A stretch of 64,000 nt of DNA from Orbus sasakiae (GCF_039542345.1 NZ_BAABHY010000001.1:1-64000), one strand, 5' to 3'. Shown: positions 1 through 9,984, counted from the first letter of the stretch. Numbers and translations: made by a program. Notes: generated from the letters alone by a model not told the origin.

Positions 1-1
1 C

Positions 2-1726
2 ACCACCAGCACCAAAAGTGCCACGGTGACCTATACTGCTGGGACGGAATTTGACCAAACTAAATCGACGATTACTGCCAGCCCAGCGAGTATTGTGGCA
101 GATAATATTGCTGAATCAGAGATAACAGTAGAACTGTTCTACTCAAGTGATAATACAAAACGCTTGAGTGGATTAACTAGTACTCAGTTAACATTGTATG
201 TAAACGGGACTCAGGTTGGTAATTATTCACCTGCTGCAACATTTGAACCAAGTGAAGGTGTTTATAAGTTTATTGTTAAATCACCGACTGTAGGTAGTGA
301 TGTATGGCAGTTCCAAACGGCTAGTACGCAAAGTAATGCATCTCAAACAGTGACTTATACTCCAGGCACTGAGTTTGATACGACAAAATCAACAATCTTA
401 GCAACGCCTACAACCATTGCTGCGGATAATGTTGAGGAATCGGAAGTTACTGTTGAATTATTCTATGCGAGCGATAATAGTAAACGTATAACAGGCTTAA
501 CAACTAATGAGCTTAGTTTGTTTATTGCAGATGGTTCGCCGATTGGTTCATTCACACCAGCTGATGTTTTTGAGCCAACTCAAGGTGTATATAAATTTAT
601 TGTTAAGTCTGATGCTGTTGGTACTGATGCATGGCAATTTAAAGCAGGTAGTACAAGTAGCACAGCAATAGCAACTATTAACTACGAAACCAATGCAGAA
701 CTTTTATTAACTGTATCAACTAAAGAGAAAGAAGTAAAAATTGGTGATGTCGTATTATTTACAATAACGGCTGAAAATAAAGGTAAAACAACAGCAAGTG
801 GATTCAGTATTTTAGAAAGTTTACCAGCAGGCTTTAGTTATGTTGCAAATAGTGCTGCATTAACTGAAAACCCAAGAGGAAACTCGCTAAGTATTGTGGG
901 GAATTCACCATTAAGTTTAGAAAACTTAAGTTTAAATTCAGGTGAAAAACTAACACTTAAAGTGATTTTACGTGTCGGTGCAGGTGTCAAACCTGGTACA
1001 CATAAAACGTATGTTGAAGCCTTTAGTTCTACTACTGCAAAAGCATCAACCGTTAGAGCATTTAGTGTAGCTGATACGACTTCAAGTTTAACAAAAACTT
1101 CAATCTCGAATAGGGCTTCCGCTACCATTCTTGTAAGTGATAGTGATCCTCTATTTAGTGAAAGCTTAATTGTTGGTACTGTTTATCATGATCGAAATGG
1201 TAATGGAATCCAAGATACAGATGAGCCAGGTATTCCGGGTGTCAAAATTGTGAGTGCAGAAGGATTAATTATTACGACAGATCAGTATGGTCGTTACCAC
1301 CTTGAGGGTATTTCAGGCGGTAAATGGGATAGAGGGCGCAATTATATATTGAAAGTCGATCCATCCTCTTTACCAGAAGGAACAAAATTTGTATCGAATA
1401 ATCCATTGGTAAGAAGAATCACACCAGGATTACCAGTACGATTTGACTTTGGAGTTCAATTGCCACAAGCATTTATTATGGAGGTTAGTGACAAGTTGTT
1501 TGAAAATGGAAAATCAGAAATCAAAGCAACTTATACTAATGTCATTAAGCAAATGGCGGAAGGAATCAAGTCAAATAATATTAAGGAAGTGATTATTGTG
1601 ACTGAAGTAAAACAGCCGCTATCAACTCAGCGAGAAGATGCTTTAAGAGCATTACTAAGTGCGTACCTAGGTGAAAAACATGCTGTGATTGTAAGCAGTA
1701 TGAATTCAGCAAAGGGGGCTAAATAA
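2..1726 (+). CDS. Ig-repeat surface protein, 3' part (start lies left of window)
   Basis: The reading frame is open to the left edge, so this is the C-terminal part of a longer protein; the GTG at 26 is unlikely to be the real start. Two tandem Ig-like repeats of about 110 residues are visible, each with the pattern TYT-GTEFD-TKSTI, VELFY-SDN and EGVYKFIVKS, as in invasin/intimin-type bacterial Ig domains. A further repeat evidently ends at the window edge. A DUF11-type repeat follows (motif about SILESLPAGFSYV), then an SdrD/Cna-B-like segment (YHDRNGNGIQDTDEPGIPG). The C-terminal 80 residues resemble a worn OmpA-like peptidoglycan-binding domain (LFENGKSEIK, then LSTQREDALRALLSAYLG). The stop overlaps the next start by one base, which implies co-translation. 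It is probably a cell-surface adhesin or structural protein; the ligand is unknown. Confidence 0.8.
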   Translation, partial: TTSTKSATVTYTAGTEFDQTKSTITASPASIVADNIAESEITVELFYSSDNTKRLSGLTSTQLTLYVNGTQVGNYSPAATFEPSEGVYKFIVKSPTVGSDVWQFQTASTQSNASQTVTYTPGTEFDTTKSTILATPTTIAADNVEESEVTVELFYASDNSKRITGLTTNELSLFIADGSPIGSFTPADVFEPTQGVYKFIVKSDAVGTDAWQFKAGSTSSTAIATINYETNAELLLTVSTKEKEVKIGDVVLFTITAENKGKTTASGFSILESLPAGFSYVANSAALTENPRGNSLSIVGNSPLSLENLSLNSGEKLTLKVILRVGAGVKPGTHKTYVEAFSSTTAKASTVRAFSVADTTSSLTKTSISNRASATILVSDSDPLFSESLIVGTVYHDRNGNGIQDTDEPGIPGVKIVSAEGLIITTDQYGRYHLEGISGGKWDRGRNYILKVDPSSLPEGTKFVSNNPLVRRITPGLPVRFDFGVQLPQAFIMEVSDKLFENGKSEIKATYTNVIKQMAEGIKSNNIKEVIIVTEVKQPLSTQREDALRALLSAYLGEKHAVIVSSMNSAKGAK

Positions 1727-4700
1727 TGAAAACTCGTATGAAGCTTTTAGATTACACATTATTAACAATTTTTGCTGCAGGTTCATCTGGATTTGCTTAT
1801 GCGGATATGAGTGGCAATGAATGTAGTAATCAAACTGAATGTCGAATTGATGATGAATTATTATTCTCTATTAAACCAAAAGAAGGGGGGGAATCCTCCC
1901 CTGGACTTGGTAACTTTGGTAATTTAATTAGTTTACCAAGTAATGGTGCAATCTGGGCAACAGAAAACGCTAATTTGGGTACTGCTGAGTTATCAGTTTC
2001 AGCACCATCATATGTTCCATTTAGAGATGGTAAAGTCACTAAACCTATCGAGTTTTATGTCCGTTCTAATTATTCAGCATTTGTAGACCGTTATGAAATT
2101 TCGATTTACCGAGGAACAGATACTGACTTAATCGAACCTTTAACCGTTATTCCAGTGAATGTTAAAGCAATAACTTCTGTAACATGGAACGGTGAATTAC
2201 CTAACAAGTATCGTTACCGAAATGATGATTCTCTTATCTACGTTTTGAAAGCATATGATAAAGATGGACGTTTCGATGAAACCTATGCTCAAGAATTAAG
2301 ACTTGTTACACCAGAAGAAGATGAACGTGGTAATGTAGCGATACAAGATACTTATTCAAAAATCAAAGGTCAGGCAATGACTAAAGAAGAAGCACTGTCT
2401 GAAAGCTTGATTGGTGCAGTGGTGTCTTCAAATAATATTTATCGTCAAAATATTCCATTTGCAGGTTCAAGAGTGACTATTCAGGGATCAAACTTACCTG
2501 ATGGAAGTGTATTTATTGATGGTGAGTCTTATCCTGTTGATCAAGATCGCAAGTTCTCAGCAGACTTCTTATTGCCTGTTGGTGAACATCAATTTGATAT
2601 TACTGTTAACACCAAAAGTGCAGGTCAAATTGATCAAAAACTAAATGTGAATGTATCTGGTAACTCATTCTTTATGGTCGGTATTGCTGATATCACAGCT
2701 TATCAGAATAAAGCAACAGGTGCCGGTAAAAGTTCTGCTTTGACAAATAGTGATGGTGATTATCGTGATCAAAGCATTCTTTCTGATGGACGTTTAGCCT
2801 TCTATTTAAAAAGTAAAATAGATGGTCGTTATACGATTACAGCTCATGCTGATACCAAAGAACAAGAAATCCAACATTTGTTTAGTGGTTTTGGTCGTGC
2901 TTATCCTGAAGATGTGTTCCGTAATTTAGATCCTGATTTATATTATCAAACCTATGGCGATGATTCATCTGTATATCGTGATGTTGATACAATGGGTCGA
3001 TTCTATGCACGTGTTGATTGGGATAAAAACCAAGCATTGTGGGGTAACTATAATACAGGGATTTCAGGAACAGAATATGCTCGCTATACACGTTCATTAT
3101 ATGGTGCAGCATTAGATTGGAATTCACAAGACAGTACGAAGTATGGCGATACACAGACTCATGTTAGAGCATTCGGTTCGCAAGCACAGAGTAATCCTGG
3201 GCGTTCAGAGTTTTTAGGTACTGGTGGTAGTTTGTACTACTTAAAACATACGCGTATTTTAAGTGGATCTGATAAAGTTCAAGTCGAAGTGCGTGATAAT
3301 TTAACAGGTAGAGTGGTTGGTACTGTGTCGTTAACACGTGGTGTTGATTATGATATCAATGCAACACAAGGTCGAATAATTCTAAACCGACCGTTGACGC
3401 AAATAGTGAAGCAAAGCTTATCAAGTATTATTACTGAAACGCCATTGAATGGTTATGATCAATACTTACTTGTTGACTATGAATATGTACCGATTGGATT
3501 CGAACCTGAATCTATTACAGGTGGTGTGCGAGCCCAACATTGGGTTAATGATCATATTGCTGTAGGTGGTACTTATGTTGATGAAAATCAAGCCGGTAGT
3601 GATTATGAACTCAAAGGTGTGGACGTTACTTTAAAAGCAGGTAATGGTACTTATTTAAAAACCGAATACACTAAAACTGAATCAACAGGTACACCAGTAT
3701 TCTACTCTGATAATGGTGGTTTAAGCTTTAAATCAAAAGGCAGCAATAATCCATCGATTAGTGGTGTTGCAAAATCTGTCGAAGGCCGAATTAACCTTAA
3801 AGAACTGGGTGTTACTGAGCGCGGAGTAACTGCTGGAGCTTGGTGGCATGACGTGGGTGACGGTTACTCAAATAGTAATACTGACTCTGGTGAAGCACGC
3901 CGTGAATATGGTGTTGAAGTCTCAGCTGAAGTTGCTGATTATATTCAAATGTATGTGAAACATACTAAAGCAGAAAAAGGTAACAATAGTTATATTCAAT
4001 CACAAGTTTCGACTGAATGGCGAATGAGCGATGATGTGACGTTAACGGGTGAGATCAAAAATGTTCAGACCAAAACTTCAACCGAAAAAGCTAGAGGGAC
4101 GCTTGCTGCACTTAAGTATGCGATAAAATATACCTCGGCATTAGAGCTTTATACCTCTGCACAGTTGACGTTAGATGATGATCATGGTCAATACGTGAAT
4201 AATGATGCAGTCACAGCTGGTTTCAAATATTACTATGGTGATTTATCTTCAATTGGTTTTGAAGGGACAGTTGGTCACCGTGGATACAGTACGCTTGCTT
4301 CATTAGAACATCGCTTAAGTCCTGATCATACTATTTATACTAACTATACGTTTGCACAAAGTAATTCTGATTATAATTCAGTATTTGGTGGTAGCACTGG
4401 TTGGACAATTGGCCAACGTTGGAGAATTACTGACAGATTAAATATCTTTAATGAAACGCAACAGTTAAAAGACACTGAAAAAGAAAAAGGTGTGGTTAAC
4501 TCTGTTGGTATGGATTACTTATTTGACGGTGGTTGGAGTAGTAGTTTATCTTTCCAAGATGGTAAATTAAAAGGCTACTCTGGTGGTGCATATAGTCAAG
4601 ATATCCACCGTATCGCCATCAGTGGTAGTGTTAATCGTACGACGAAAGACATGGATTTCTCGACTAAACTTGAATACCGTGATGATAAAGGTGGTGAAAA

Positions 4701-5319
4701 CCGTCATCAATGGTTAACAACCAATAAAGTAGATGTGAAAGTTGATGAAAGCTTACGTGTATCAGGAAAATTTAACTTCTCGTTAACACAAGACTACGAT
4801 AACAATAAAGATGCTGCAAAATTCATTGAAAGTGGCGTTGGTTTTGCATGGCGTCCGTGGGATAGTAATCAGTGGACATTATTAGGTCGTTATAATTTCT
4901 ATTATGATAACTCAAGTGATGGACAAATATCAGATGGCTATGACCAACGTTCGCATATCTTCTCATTAGAAGGCATTTATAAATTAAATGCGCAGTGGGA
5001 ATTTGCAAGCAAATTAGCGTATCGTAAAAGTGAAAAACGCTATAGTTATCTTGACCAATGGTTTGATTCTTCAGCTTCATTTGCTGCGTTTCAGGCTCGT
5101 TATGACTTAATCGATCAATGGCATCTATTAGGTGAATATCGCTTGCTGAAAGTAAAAGATGGTGGTGTCAAACAAGGTATGATGGTTGGTATTGATCGCG
5201 ATATTACACGTAATTTACGCTTTGGTGTTGGTTATAACTTCACTGACTTTAGTGATGATTTAACGAAACAAGATTATAAATATCGTGGCTTCTTCATCAA
5301 TATGGTCGGATATTACTAA
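1726..5319 (+). CDS. large predicted outer-membrane beta-barrel protein
   Basis: The 1197-residue product starts with a signal peptide (hydrophobic run after MKTRMK, cleavage near SGFAYA-DM). The first half looks like stacked beta domains. Around residue 530 it carries the segment VEVRDNLTGRVVGTVSL followed by GVDYDINATQGRIILNRPL, which I associate with very large proteobacterial surface proteins of the DUF11/OmpA-associated type. The second half has alternating aromatic and polar strands and ends in Y-Y, as expected for a beta-barrel inserted by the BAM complex. The ATG overlaps the stop of the Ig-repeat gene (TAATG). The pair looks like one system in two chains: repeats plus OmpA-like anchor in the first, barrel in the second. 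The function is not known from sequence; adhesion or surface display is inferred. Confidence 0.75.
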   Translation: MKTRMKLLDYTLLTIFAAGSSGFAYADMSGNECSNQTECRIDDELLFSIKPKEGGESSPGLGNFGNLISLPSNGAIWATENANLGTAELSVSAPSYVPFRDGKVTKPIEFYVRSNYSAFVDRYEISIYRGTDTDLIEPLTVIPVNVKAITSVTWNGELPNKYRYRNDDSLIYVLKAYDKDGRFDETYAQELRLVTPEEDERGNVAIQDTYSKIKGQAMTKEEALSESLIGAVVSSNNIYRQNIPFAGSRVTIQGSNLPDGSVFIDGESYPVDQDRKFSADFLLPVGEHQFDITVNTKSAGQIDQKLNVNVSGNSFFMVGIADITAYQNKATGAGKSSALTNSDGDYRDQSILSDGRLAFYLKSKIDGRYTITAHADTKEQEIQHLFSGFGRAYPEDVFRNLDPDLYYQTYGDDSSVYRDVDTMGRFYARVDWDKNQALWGNYNTGISGTEYARYTRSLYGAALDWNSQDSTKYGDTQTHVRAFGSQAQSNPGRSEFLGTGGSLYYLKHTRILSGSDKVQVEVRDNLTGRVVGTVSLTRGVDYDINATQGRIILNRPLTQIVKQSLSSIITETPLNGYDQYLLVDYEYVPIGFEPESITGGVRAQHWVNDHIAVGGTYVDENQAGSDYELKGVDVTLKAGNGTYLKTEYTKTESTGTPVFYSDNGGLSFKSKGSNNPSISGVAKSVEGRINLKELGVTERGVTAGAWWHDVGDGYSNSNTDSGEARREYGVEVSAEVADYIQMYVKHTKAEKGNNSYIQSQVSTEWRMSDDVTLTGEIKNVQTKTSTEKARGTLAALKYAIKYTSALELYTSAQLTLDDDHGQYVNNDAVTAGFKYYYGDLSSIGFEGTVGHRGYSTLASLEHRLSPDHTIYTNYTFAQSNSDYNSVFGGSTGWTIGQRWRITDRLNIFNETQQLKDTEKEKGVVNSVGMDYLFDGGWSSSLSFQDGKLKGYSGGAYSQDIHRIAISGSVNRTTKDMDFSTKLEYRDDKGGENRHQWLTTNKVDVKVDESLRVSGKFNFSLTQDYDNNKDAAKFIESGVGFAWRPWDSNQWTLLGRYNFYYDNSSDGQISDGYDQRSHIFSLEGIYKLNAQWEFASKLAYRKSEKRYSYLDQWFDSSASFAAFQARYDLIDQWHLLGEYRLLKVKDGGVKQGMMVGIDRDITRNLRFGVGYNFTDFSDDLTKQDYKYRGFFINMVGYY

Positions 5320-5348
5320 TTGACCAACTAAGTACGTAAAATAGTCAT

Positions 5349-5390
5349 AAAAAGCTCTGCCATAATGTCATAATTTGGCAGAGCTTTTTT
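5349..5390 (+). terminator. rho-independent terminator after the surface-protein pair
   Basis: The inverted repeat AAAAGCTCTGCCA / TGGCAGAGCTTTT has a short AT-rich loop and runs into a T tract. It closes the two-gene surface operon. The following 210 bases to the next gene are AT-rich and must hold its promoter; no clear hexamers stand out. Confidence 0.85.
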
Positions 5391-5600
5391 AAAGTAAAAT
5401 ATCGGATAAACAGAGTAGGAAACACGTTAATTTTAAGTGATTCGTAATCAATATTTAAGTTATGTAAGTGTTTATTAATGAATTGATGATTATAATCGCT
5501 AATAATTTCAACTTGTCGTTAAAAAATATATGCTAAACCTAAATATTAACTGGCAATAATTTACTTTTTTTACTATTATCTAACATATTTTACTAAAAGA

Positions 5601-6026
5601 ATGGATAAAAAAATGCGCCGTAGTCTTTTTATTTTTACCCCTGTATTTCTCGTAGTATCTTTACTTGTTGGTTGTGCCGTAAAACCCGTCACTACCAAAT
5701 CAACAGTAACGACAAATAAAGATCTTATTCCTGTAGAACAATATGATTATGATAAAAAGCTGAGACAATGTGTTGCTGAAAGTGACTATCTAGCGAAAAA
5801 AGATAAGACCAAGTATGGCCAAGTTAATACAGCCTTAATCCAGATTTTGTCAGGTGTAAAAGCTTACTCTTCACAGCTTTCGCAAATTGATGAAAAAAAT
5901 AAAGAAATCATCACTTCAATGTATGTTTATCAAGTGAATGATTTATGTAACTCAATTTCACAATTCTACCTAGCTGAAGTTAAAAAAGATCTTAATAGAA
6001 TAGTGGATAAAACAAAGAGTAATTAA
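5601..6026 (+). CDS. small predicted lipoprotein
   Basis: The 141-residue protein has a type II signal sequence: basic MDKKMRR, a hydrophobic stretch, then the lipobox LLVGC with lipidated Cys25. The residue after Cys is Ala, so Lol-dependent transfer to the outer membrane is expected. The mature part is charged and helical (residues 50-141) with two further cysteines, at about 59 and 118 (RQCVAES and NDLCNSI), that could form a disulfide. I do not recognise the family. The next gene starts two bases after the stop, so the two form an operon, and the lipoprotein probably assists or anchors the coiled-coil protein. Confidence 0.7.
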   Translation: MDKKMRRSLFIFTPVFLVVSLLVGCAVKPVTTKSTVTTNKDLIPVEQYDYDKKLRQCVAESDYLAKKDKTKYGQVNTALIQILSGVKAYSSQLSQIDEKNKEIITSMYVYQVNDLCNSISQFYLAEVKKDLNRIVDKTKSN

Positions 6027-6028
6027 TT

Positions 6029-9000
6029 GTGAAAAAATTGCAATTAGCTATGATGCTGACGGTTGCTTTCTCTTTTAAATCGTTGGCATTTGGCGAAAAT
6101 TTTCTGTCGGCAATCGATAATCTTGATTTAGACAAATTATCAACAGAACAGCCAACTGAAACCCCATCAGAACAAGAATTAAAACAAAAAGAAACACAAA
6201 TAAAGGCGCTGAATCAACAATTACAAAGCCTTAAAAAACAATTAGCAAATTCTAAAAATCAAGCCAAAGATTTAAAAAAACAGCTTGATAAAGCCCAATT
6301 ATTGCAAAAAGATGTTGTTAAGCAGACTGATTCGTCAACAATTTCTCAAGAACAGCTAAGTAAACTTCAAGCTGAAATTGCGTCATTAACACAAGTCATT
6401 GCACAAAGTGAACAAGAAAAAACAGCATTGACTGCGCAACTCAATCAAGAAAAGTCTCGCTATGATCAGCTCATTGCAGATAGTCAAAAATTAAAAGATG
6501 ACGTACGCGCTTCAACACAAACTGAGCAAGATGTTTTTTCAAAATTAATTACAGAAAAAATTACCTCTGCCGAAAAACTCAATCAGTTGCAAACTAAAAT
6601 TGCGTCATTAAAATTGGATCTTAATCAGGTTGAAAACGATAAAGCAGTACTCTCACAACAGTTATCTGAAAATATCGATAAAGCTAATCAAGAAGTGGAT
6701 AGCCTCAAAAAATTAGTGGCTGACTCGGAATCCAATATTAAAAATTTAGAACTTGAATTGGTTAATAAAGAAAAATTAATTTCAGATAATCTTGCTAACA
6801 TTGAAACTGAAAAAAGTGAATTAATTCAAGCTTTAAATCAAAAAGATCTTGCGCAGGCATCGCTGACTAAAGCACTGGAACAAGAAAAACAACATTCAGC
6901 AACGTTACAAGCGGATATTGAAGCACTACAGAGTCAAATTAAGCGCTATGAGCAGCAAGAAAAAGATCTTTTTGCCCAGTTAATTAATGAGAAGATCATT
7001 GCTGCGGGTAAACTCAATGTCTTACAGCAGCAAATACAGCAATTAAAATCTGACTTAGCAACCGCCGAGCAAGAAAGAGATAGCTATTCATTACAAAGTA
7101 ACGGCGAAAATCAGCAACTGTCGGATAAGATTATCAAATTGACTGCCGATAGTGATAACTTAAAAGCACAAATCGAACAATTACAAGCTGAAAACTTACA
7201 ATACCGTGAGCAATTACAGCAAAATGATCAATCTCAGAATAATAAGATTGTTCAGCTACAAATGAATCTTGATACCTTAACTGCATCATTAAAATCAGCT
7301 GAAGATGATAAACAAAAATTGGAGCAAGATTTTACAAATTTAAATAAAACATTAACTGAGCGTGTAGAAAGTTTAACGTTAAATAAACGTGAACTTGAAG
7401 ATGCCTTATTAGCAATGGAGCGCAGTAAAAGTGAATTGTATGAGCAATTTCAGTCTCGTACATCAACTGACGAAAAATCACTAAGTGATTTACAAAAACA
7501 AATATTTGATCTGACTGAGCAACTCAAAGCGCTAGAGCAAGAAAAAGCAAATTTAGCGGCACAAGTGAATGAAAAACAAGCAATATTAGAACAACAACGT
7601 GATGAAATTTCACAAAAACAGAGCGCGTTACAGGCTCAAATTGCCCAAGCAGAACAAGATAAAAATGTATTAAATGATAAATTACAGCTAACGGAAAGTC
7701 AGTTGCAACAACGCATCGTTGATTTACAAAATCAAGAAGCCGATTTAAAACAGCGTCTATCGCAACTTGAGCACGAAAAGCAACAGTTACAAGCGGATAC
7801 GCAAAATCAATCTGTCAATCAACTTGCACAGTGGCAAGAGAAATCTCAACAATTTACGCTTGAATTACAAACCATCACTGAGCAAAAGCAGCAATTGGCA
7901 GAACAGTTAGCGCAAACTCAACAAGCCTTAGCTGAAAAAATTGATTCACAGACAGCACAAATTGCAGATTTAAATCAGCAGATTGCAATACTAAATCAAG
8001 ACAAAATATCATTGTCTGAAGCATTAAGTTTAGCAAAAGAAAATTATCAACAATCGACCAATACCATCGACCAGTTGAATTTAACGCTTCAGCAATTAAA
8101 TCATGAAAGTGAGAAAATATTCTCTGATGTAATCAAAGAAAAGATTGATTACGCATCTAAACTCAATGAATTACACTCAGAAATTGTGGTCCTCAAAGTC
8201 TCATTAGAAACGGCCGATATTGATAAACAAGCACTTCAAGAACAATTGATACAAGATAAGCACGATTTTGATACGAAATTGAATCAATTAGCTGCTGAAA
8301 AATCTCAACTTGAACAAGCATTGGCAGATTCAGAGAAAGAGAAACAAGCCTTAATTTCGCAATATTCACAAGATAATCAAGTGCTGACTGATAATACTTC
8401 GAAGGTTCAAAAAGCGTTAGATGAACTTAAGGCTCGTTATGATGCACTTGAGCTTGAAAAAGCGGCACTTATCGAGCAAAACAATCAGAATAGCAATGCA
8501 TCAACACAGAAGATTAATGAATTAGAATCGAAGATCAATGTATTAAATACTGACTTGGCTAAGGCTGAAAGTGATCGTAATAGCGTTAATCATTTATTAT
8601 CTGAACAGCAAAGCACTAGTACACAACAACTTGCGACATTACAGCAATCGTTACTTGAGTTGAAAACAAAATTAGCAGACTCAGAAGGCATTAATGCTCA
8701 ATTGCAGCAGGAACTTACTTTGTCAGAGGCAGAGATTGCAAAATTATCAACTAAGCTGCAAGCACAATTAGAAAATTTTGATGCATTATCAACTCAAAAA
8801 GAGACAATAGTGCAAACACTCAATGCACAACTTGCCGAAGCACAAAATAAAGGGGTACAACATCAAAATGAGCTTGATGAGTATCAACGAAAAATTGAGC
8901 AGCTTGAGCAACAAAAATCTGCGTTAGCATTGCAGTTACAACAAAATGAAACGGAGACTGCACAAAAATTAACGCAAGCGCAAAACAACGTTGATATGCT

Positions 9001-9712
9001 TGAAAAGTCACTTAAAGAGAGTCAGCAGAAACATCAGCAGCTTGAGCAACAAAAATCTGCGTTAGCATTTCAGTTACAACAAAATGAAACGAAGACTGCA
9101 CAAAAATTAACGCAAGCGCAAAACAACGTTGATATGCTTGAAAAGTCACTTAAAGAGAGTCAGCAGCAACATCAGCAGCTTGAACAACAAAAATCAGCGT
9201 TAACATTGCAGTTACAACAAAATGAAACGGAGACTGCACAAAAATTAACGCAAGTGCAAAACAACGTTGATAAGCTTGAAAACTCACTTAACGAGAGTCA
9301 GCAGCAACATCAGCAGCTTGAACAACAAAAATCAGCGTTAACATTGCAGTTACAACAAAATGAAACTGAGGCTACACAGAAATTAGCGCAAGTGCAAAAC
9401 AACGTTGATAAGCTTGAAAAGTCACTTAATGACAGTCAACAGCAAAACCGGCAACTAGAACAAAAAGTACAATCTGTCGAAAAAGCTAACAACTTATATG
9501 TAAGTGATTTAGCGAAATCAAAAGATCAGATAACGAGATTGAATGCTATTTTAGAGCAGGAAAAACGTGAAAAAAATGATCTGTTAAATGTGTTTGAACA
9601 ATATAAAACGAATGCATCAAATTATATCAATCAGTTAGAAAAAGATATTGATGCACTCAAACAAGCGCTCAAACAAGTGGCTGAAAATTGCGATGTTCTC
9701 GATTCACAATAG
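6029..9712 (+). CDS. exported giant coiled-coil protein
   Basis: The 1227-residue protein starts at GTG, two bases after the lipoprotein stop. A signal peptide is visible (MKKLQLAMMLTVAFSFKSLA). Nearly everything from about residue 45 to 1220 is heptad-rich, dominated by Gln, Glu, Lys, Leu and Asn, as in long alpha-helical coiled coils. Partly repeated blocks such as EKI-AGKLN / EKITSAEKLN recur every few hundred residues. Near the C-terminus four nearly identical 46-residue units occur (separate entry). There is no enzymatic motif and no membrane anchor beyond the signal peptide. A periplasmic or surface spacer or filament is the simplest reading. Cytoskeletal-like roles cannot be excluded, and low-complexity sequence makes homology assignments unreliable. 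Confidence 0.75.
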   Translation: MKKLQLAMMLTVAFSFKSLAFGENFLSAIDNLDLDKLSTEQPTETPSEQELKQKETQIKALNQQLQSLKKQLANSKNQAKDLKKQLDKAQLLQKDVVKQTDSSTISQEQLSKLQAEIASLTQVIAQSEQEKTALTAQLNQEKSRYDQLIADSQKLKDDVRASTQTEQDVFSKLITEKITSAEKLNQLQTKIASLKLDLNQVENDKAVLSQQLSENIDKANQEVDSLKKLVADSESNIKNLELELVNKEKLISDNLANIETEKSELIQALNQKDLAQASLTKALEQEKQHSATLQADIEALQSQIKRYEQQEKDLFAQLINEKIIAAGKLNVLQQQIQQLKSDLATAEQERDSYSLQSNGENQQLSDKIIKLTADSDNLKAQIEQLQAENLQYREQLQQNDQSQNNKIVQLQMNLDTLTASLKSAEDDKQKLEQDFTNLNKTLTERVESLTLNKRELEDALLAMERSKSELYEQFQSRTSTDEKSLSDLQKQIFDLTEQLKALEQEKANLAAQVNEKQAILEQQRDEISQKQSALQAQIAQAEQDKNVLNDKLQLTESQLQQRIVDLQNQEADLKQRLSQLEHEKQQLQADTQNQSVNQLAQWQEKSQQFTLELQTITEQKQQLAEQLAQTQQALAEKIDSQTAQIADLNQQIAILNQDKISLSEALSLAKENYQQSTNTIDQLNLTLQQLNHESEKIFSDVIKEKIDYASKLNELHSEIVVLKVSLETADIDKQALQEQLIQDKHDFDTKLNQLAAEKSQLEQALADSEKEKQALISQYSQDNQVLTDNTSKVQKALDELKARYDALELEKAALIEQNNQNSNASTQKINELESKINVLNTDLAKAESDRNSVNHLLSEQQSTSTQQLATLQQSLLELKTKLADSEGINAQLQQELTLSEAEIAKLSTKLQAQLENFDALSTQKETIVQTLNAQLAEAQNKGVQHQNELDEYQRKIEQLEQQKSALALQLQQNETETAQKLTQAQNNVDMLEKSLKESQQKHQQLEQQKSALAFQLQQNETKTAQKLTQAQNNVDMLEKSLKESQQQHQQLEQQKSALTLQLQQNETETAQKLTQVQNNVDKLENSLNESQQQHQQLEQQKSALTLQLQQNETEATQKLAQVQNNVDKLEKSLNDSQQQNRQLEQKVQSVEKANNLYVSDLAKSKDQITRLNAILEQEKREKNDLLNVFEQYKTNASNYINQLEKDIDALKQALKQVAENCDVLDSQ
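8900..9451 (+). repeat. four 138-bp tandem repeats inside the coiled-coil gene
   Basis: Units begin at 8900, 9038, 9176 and 9314, exactly 138 bp apart, each opening with CAGCTTGAGCAACAAAAAT or a close variant. Each encodes 46 residues of the type LEQQKSAL-LQLQQNET. The first two copies differ at only a few bases and the fourth is most diverged. A fifth, decayed start follows at 9452 (QLEQKV). Because the period is a multiple of three, copy-number change would alter protein length in frame. Confidence 0.9.
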
Positions 9713-9766
9713 CTAATCACATTGAGTTCACACTATTGTAATTAGTGCGCTTTTATTCAGTGCAAT

Positions 9767-9809
9767 CCCTTTTAGGTAAAATTAATATTTGCTTTTTTAC
9801 CTAAAAGGG
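9767..9809. repeat. perfect 15-bp inverted repeat overlapping the tRNA-fMet promoter
   Basis: The left arm CCCTTTTAGGTAAAA (9767-9781) is the exact reverse complement of the right arm (9795-9809), with a 13-base loop. No T tract follows on either strand, so it is not a standard terminator for the coiled-coil gene. The proposed -35 lies at the loop edge, most of the spacer lies in the right arm, and the -10 starts two bases beyond it. Confidence 0.8.
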
Positions 9810-9816
9810 GTATACT
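9789..9816 (+). promoter_or_regulatory. sigma70-type promoter of the tRNA-fMet / rimP-nusA-infB operon
   Basis: The -35 is TTGCTT (9789-9794), the spacer is 16 bases and the -10 is TATACT (9811-9816). This puts the start a few bases upstream of the tRNA at 9831. The assignment is from sequence pattern only. Confidence 0.6.
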
Positions 9817-9830
9817 TCTTGCTCATCTAT

Positions 9831-9907
<77 letters not shown>

Positions 9908-9984
9908 CTTGAATTCTTGTTTAATATCACCATATTTTAAAAGCAATTCAATGAAGTGGCTTCATTACAGGATTTTAAAATGTA

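Noticed and set aside
8900..9451. Repeats considered as a CRISPR array
   Set aside because: Units are contiguous, 138 bp, coding and without spacers.
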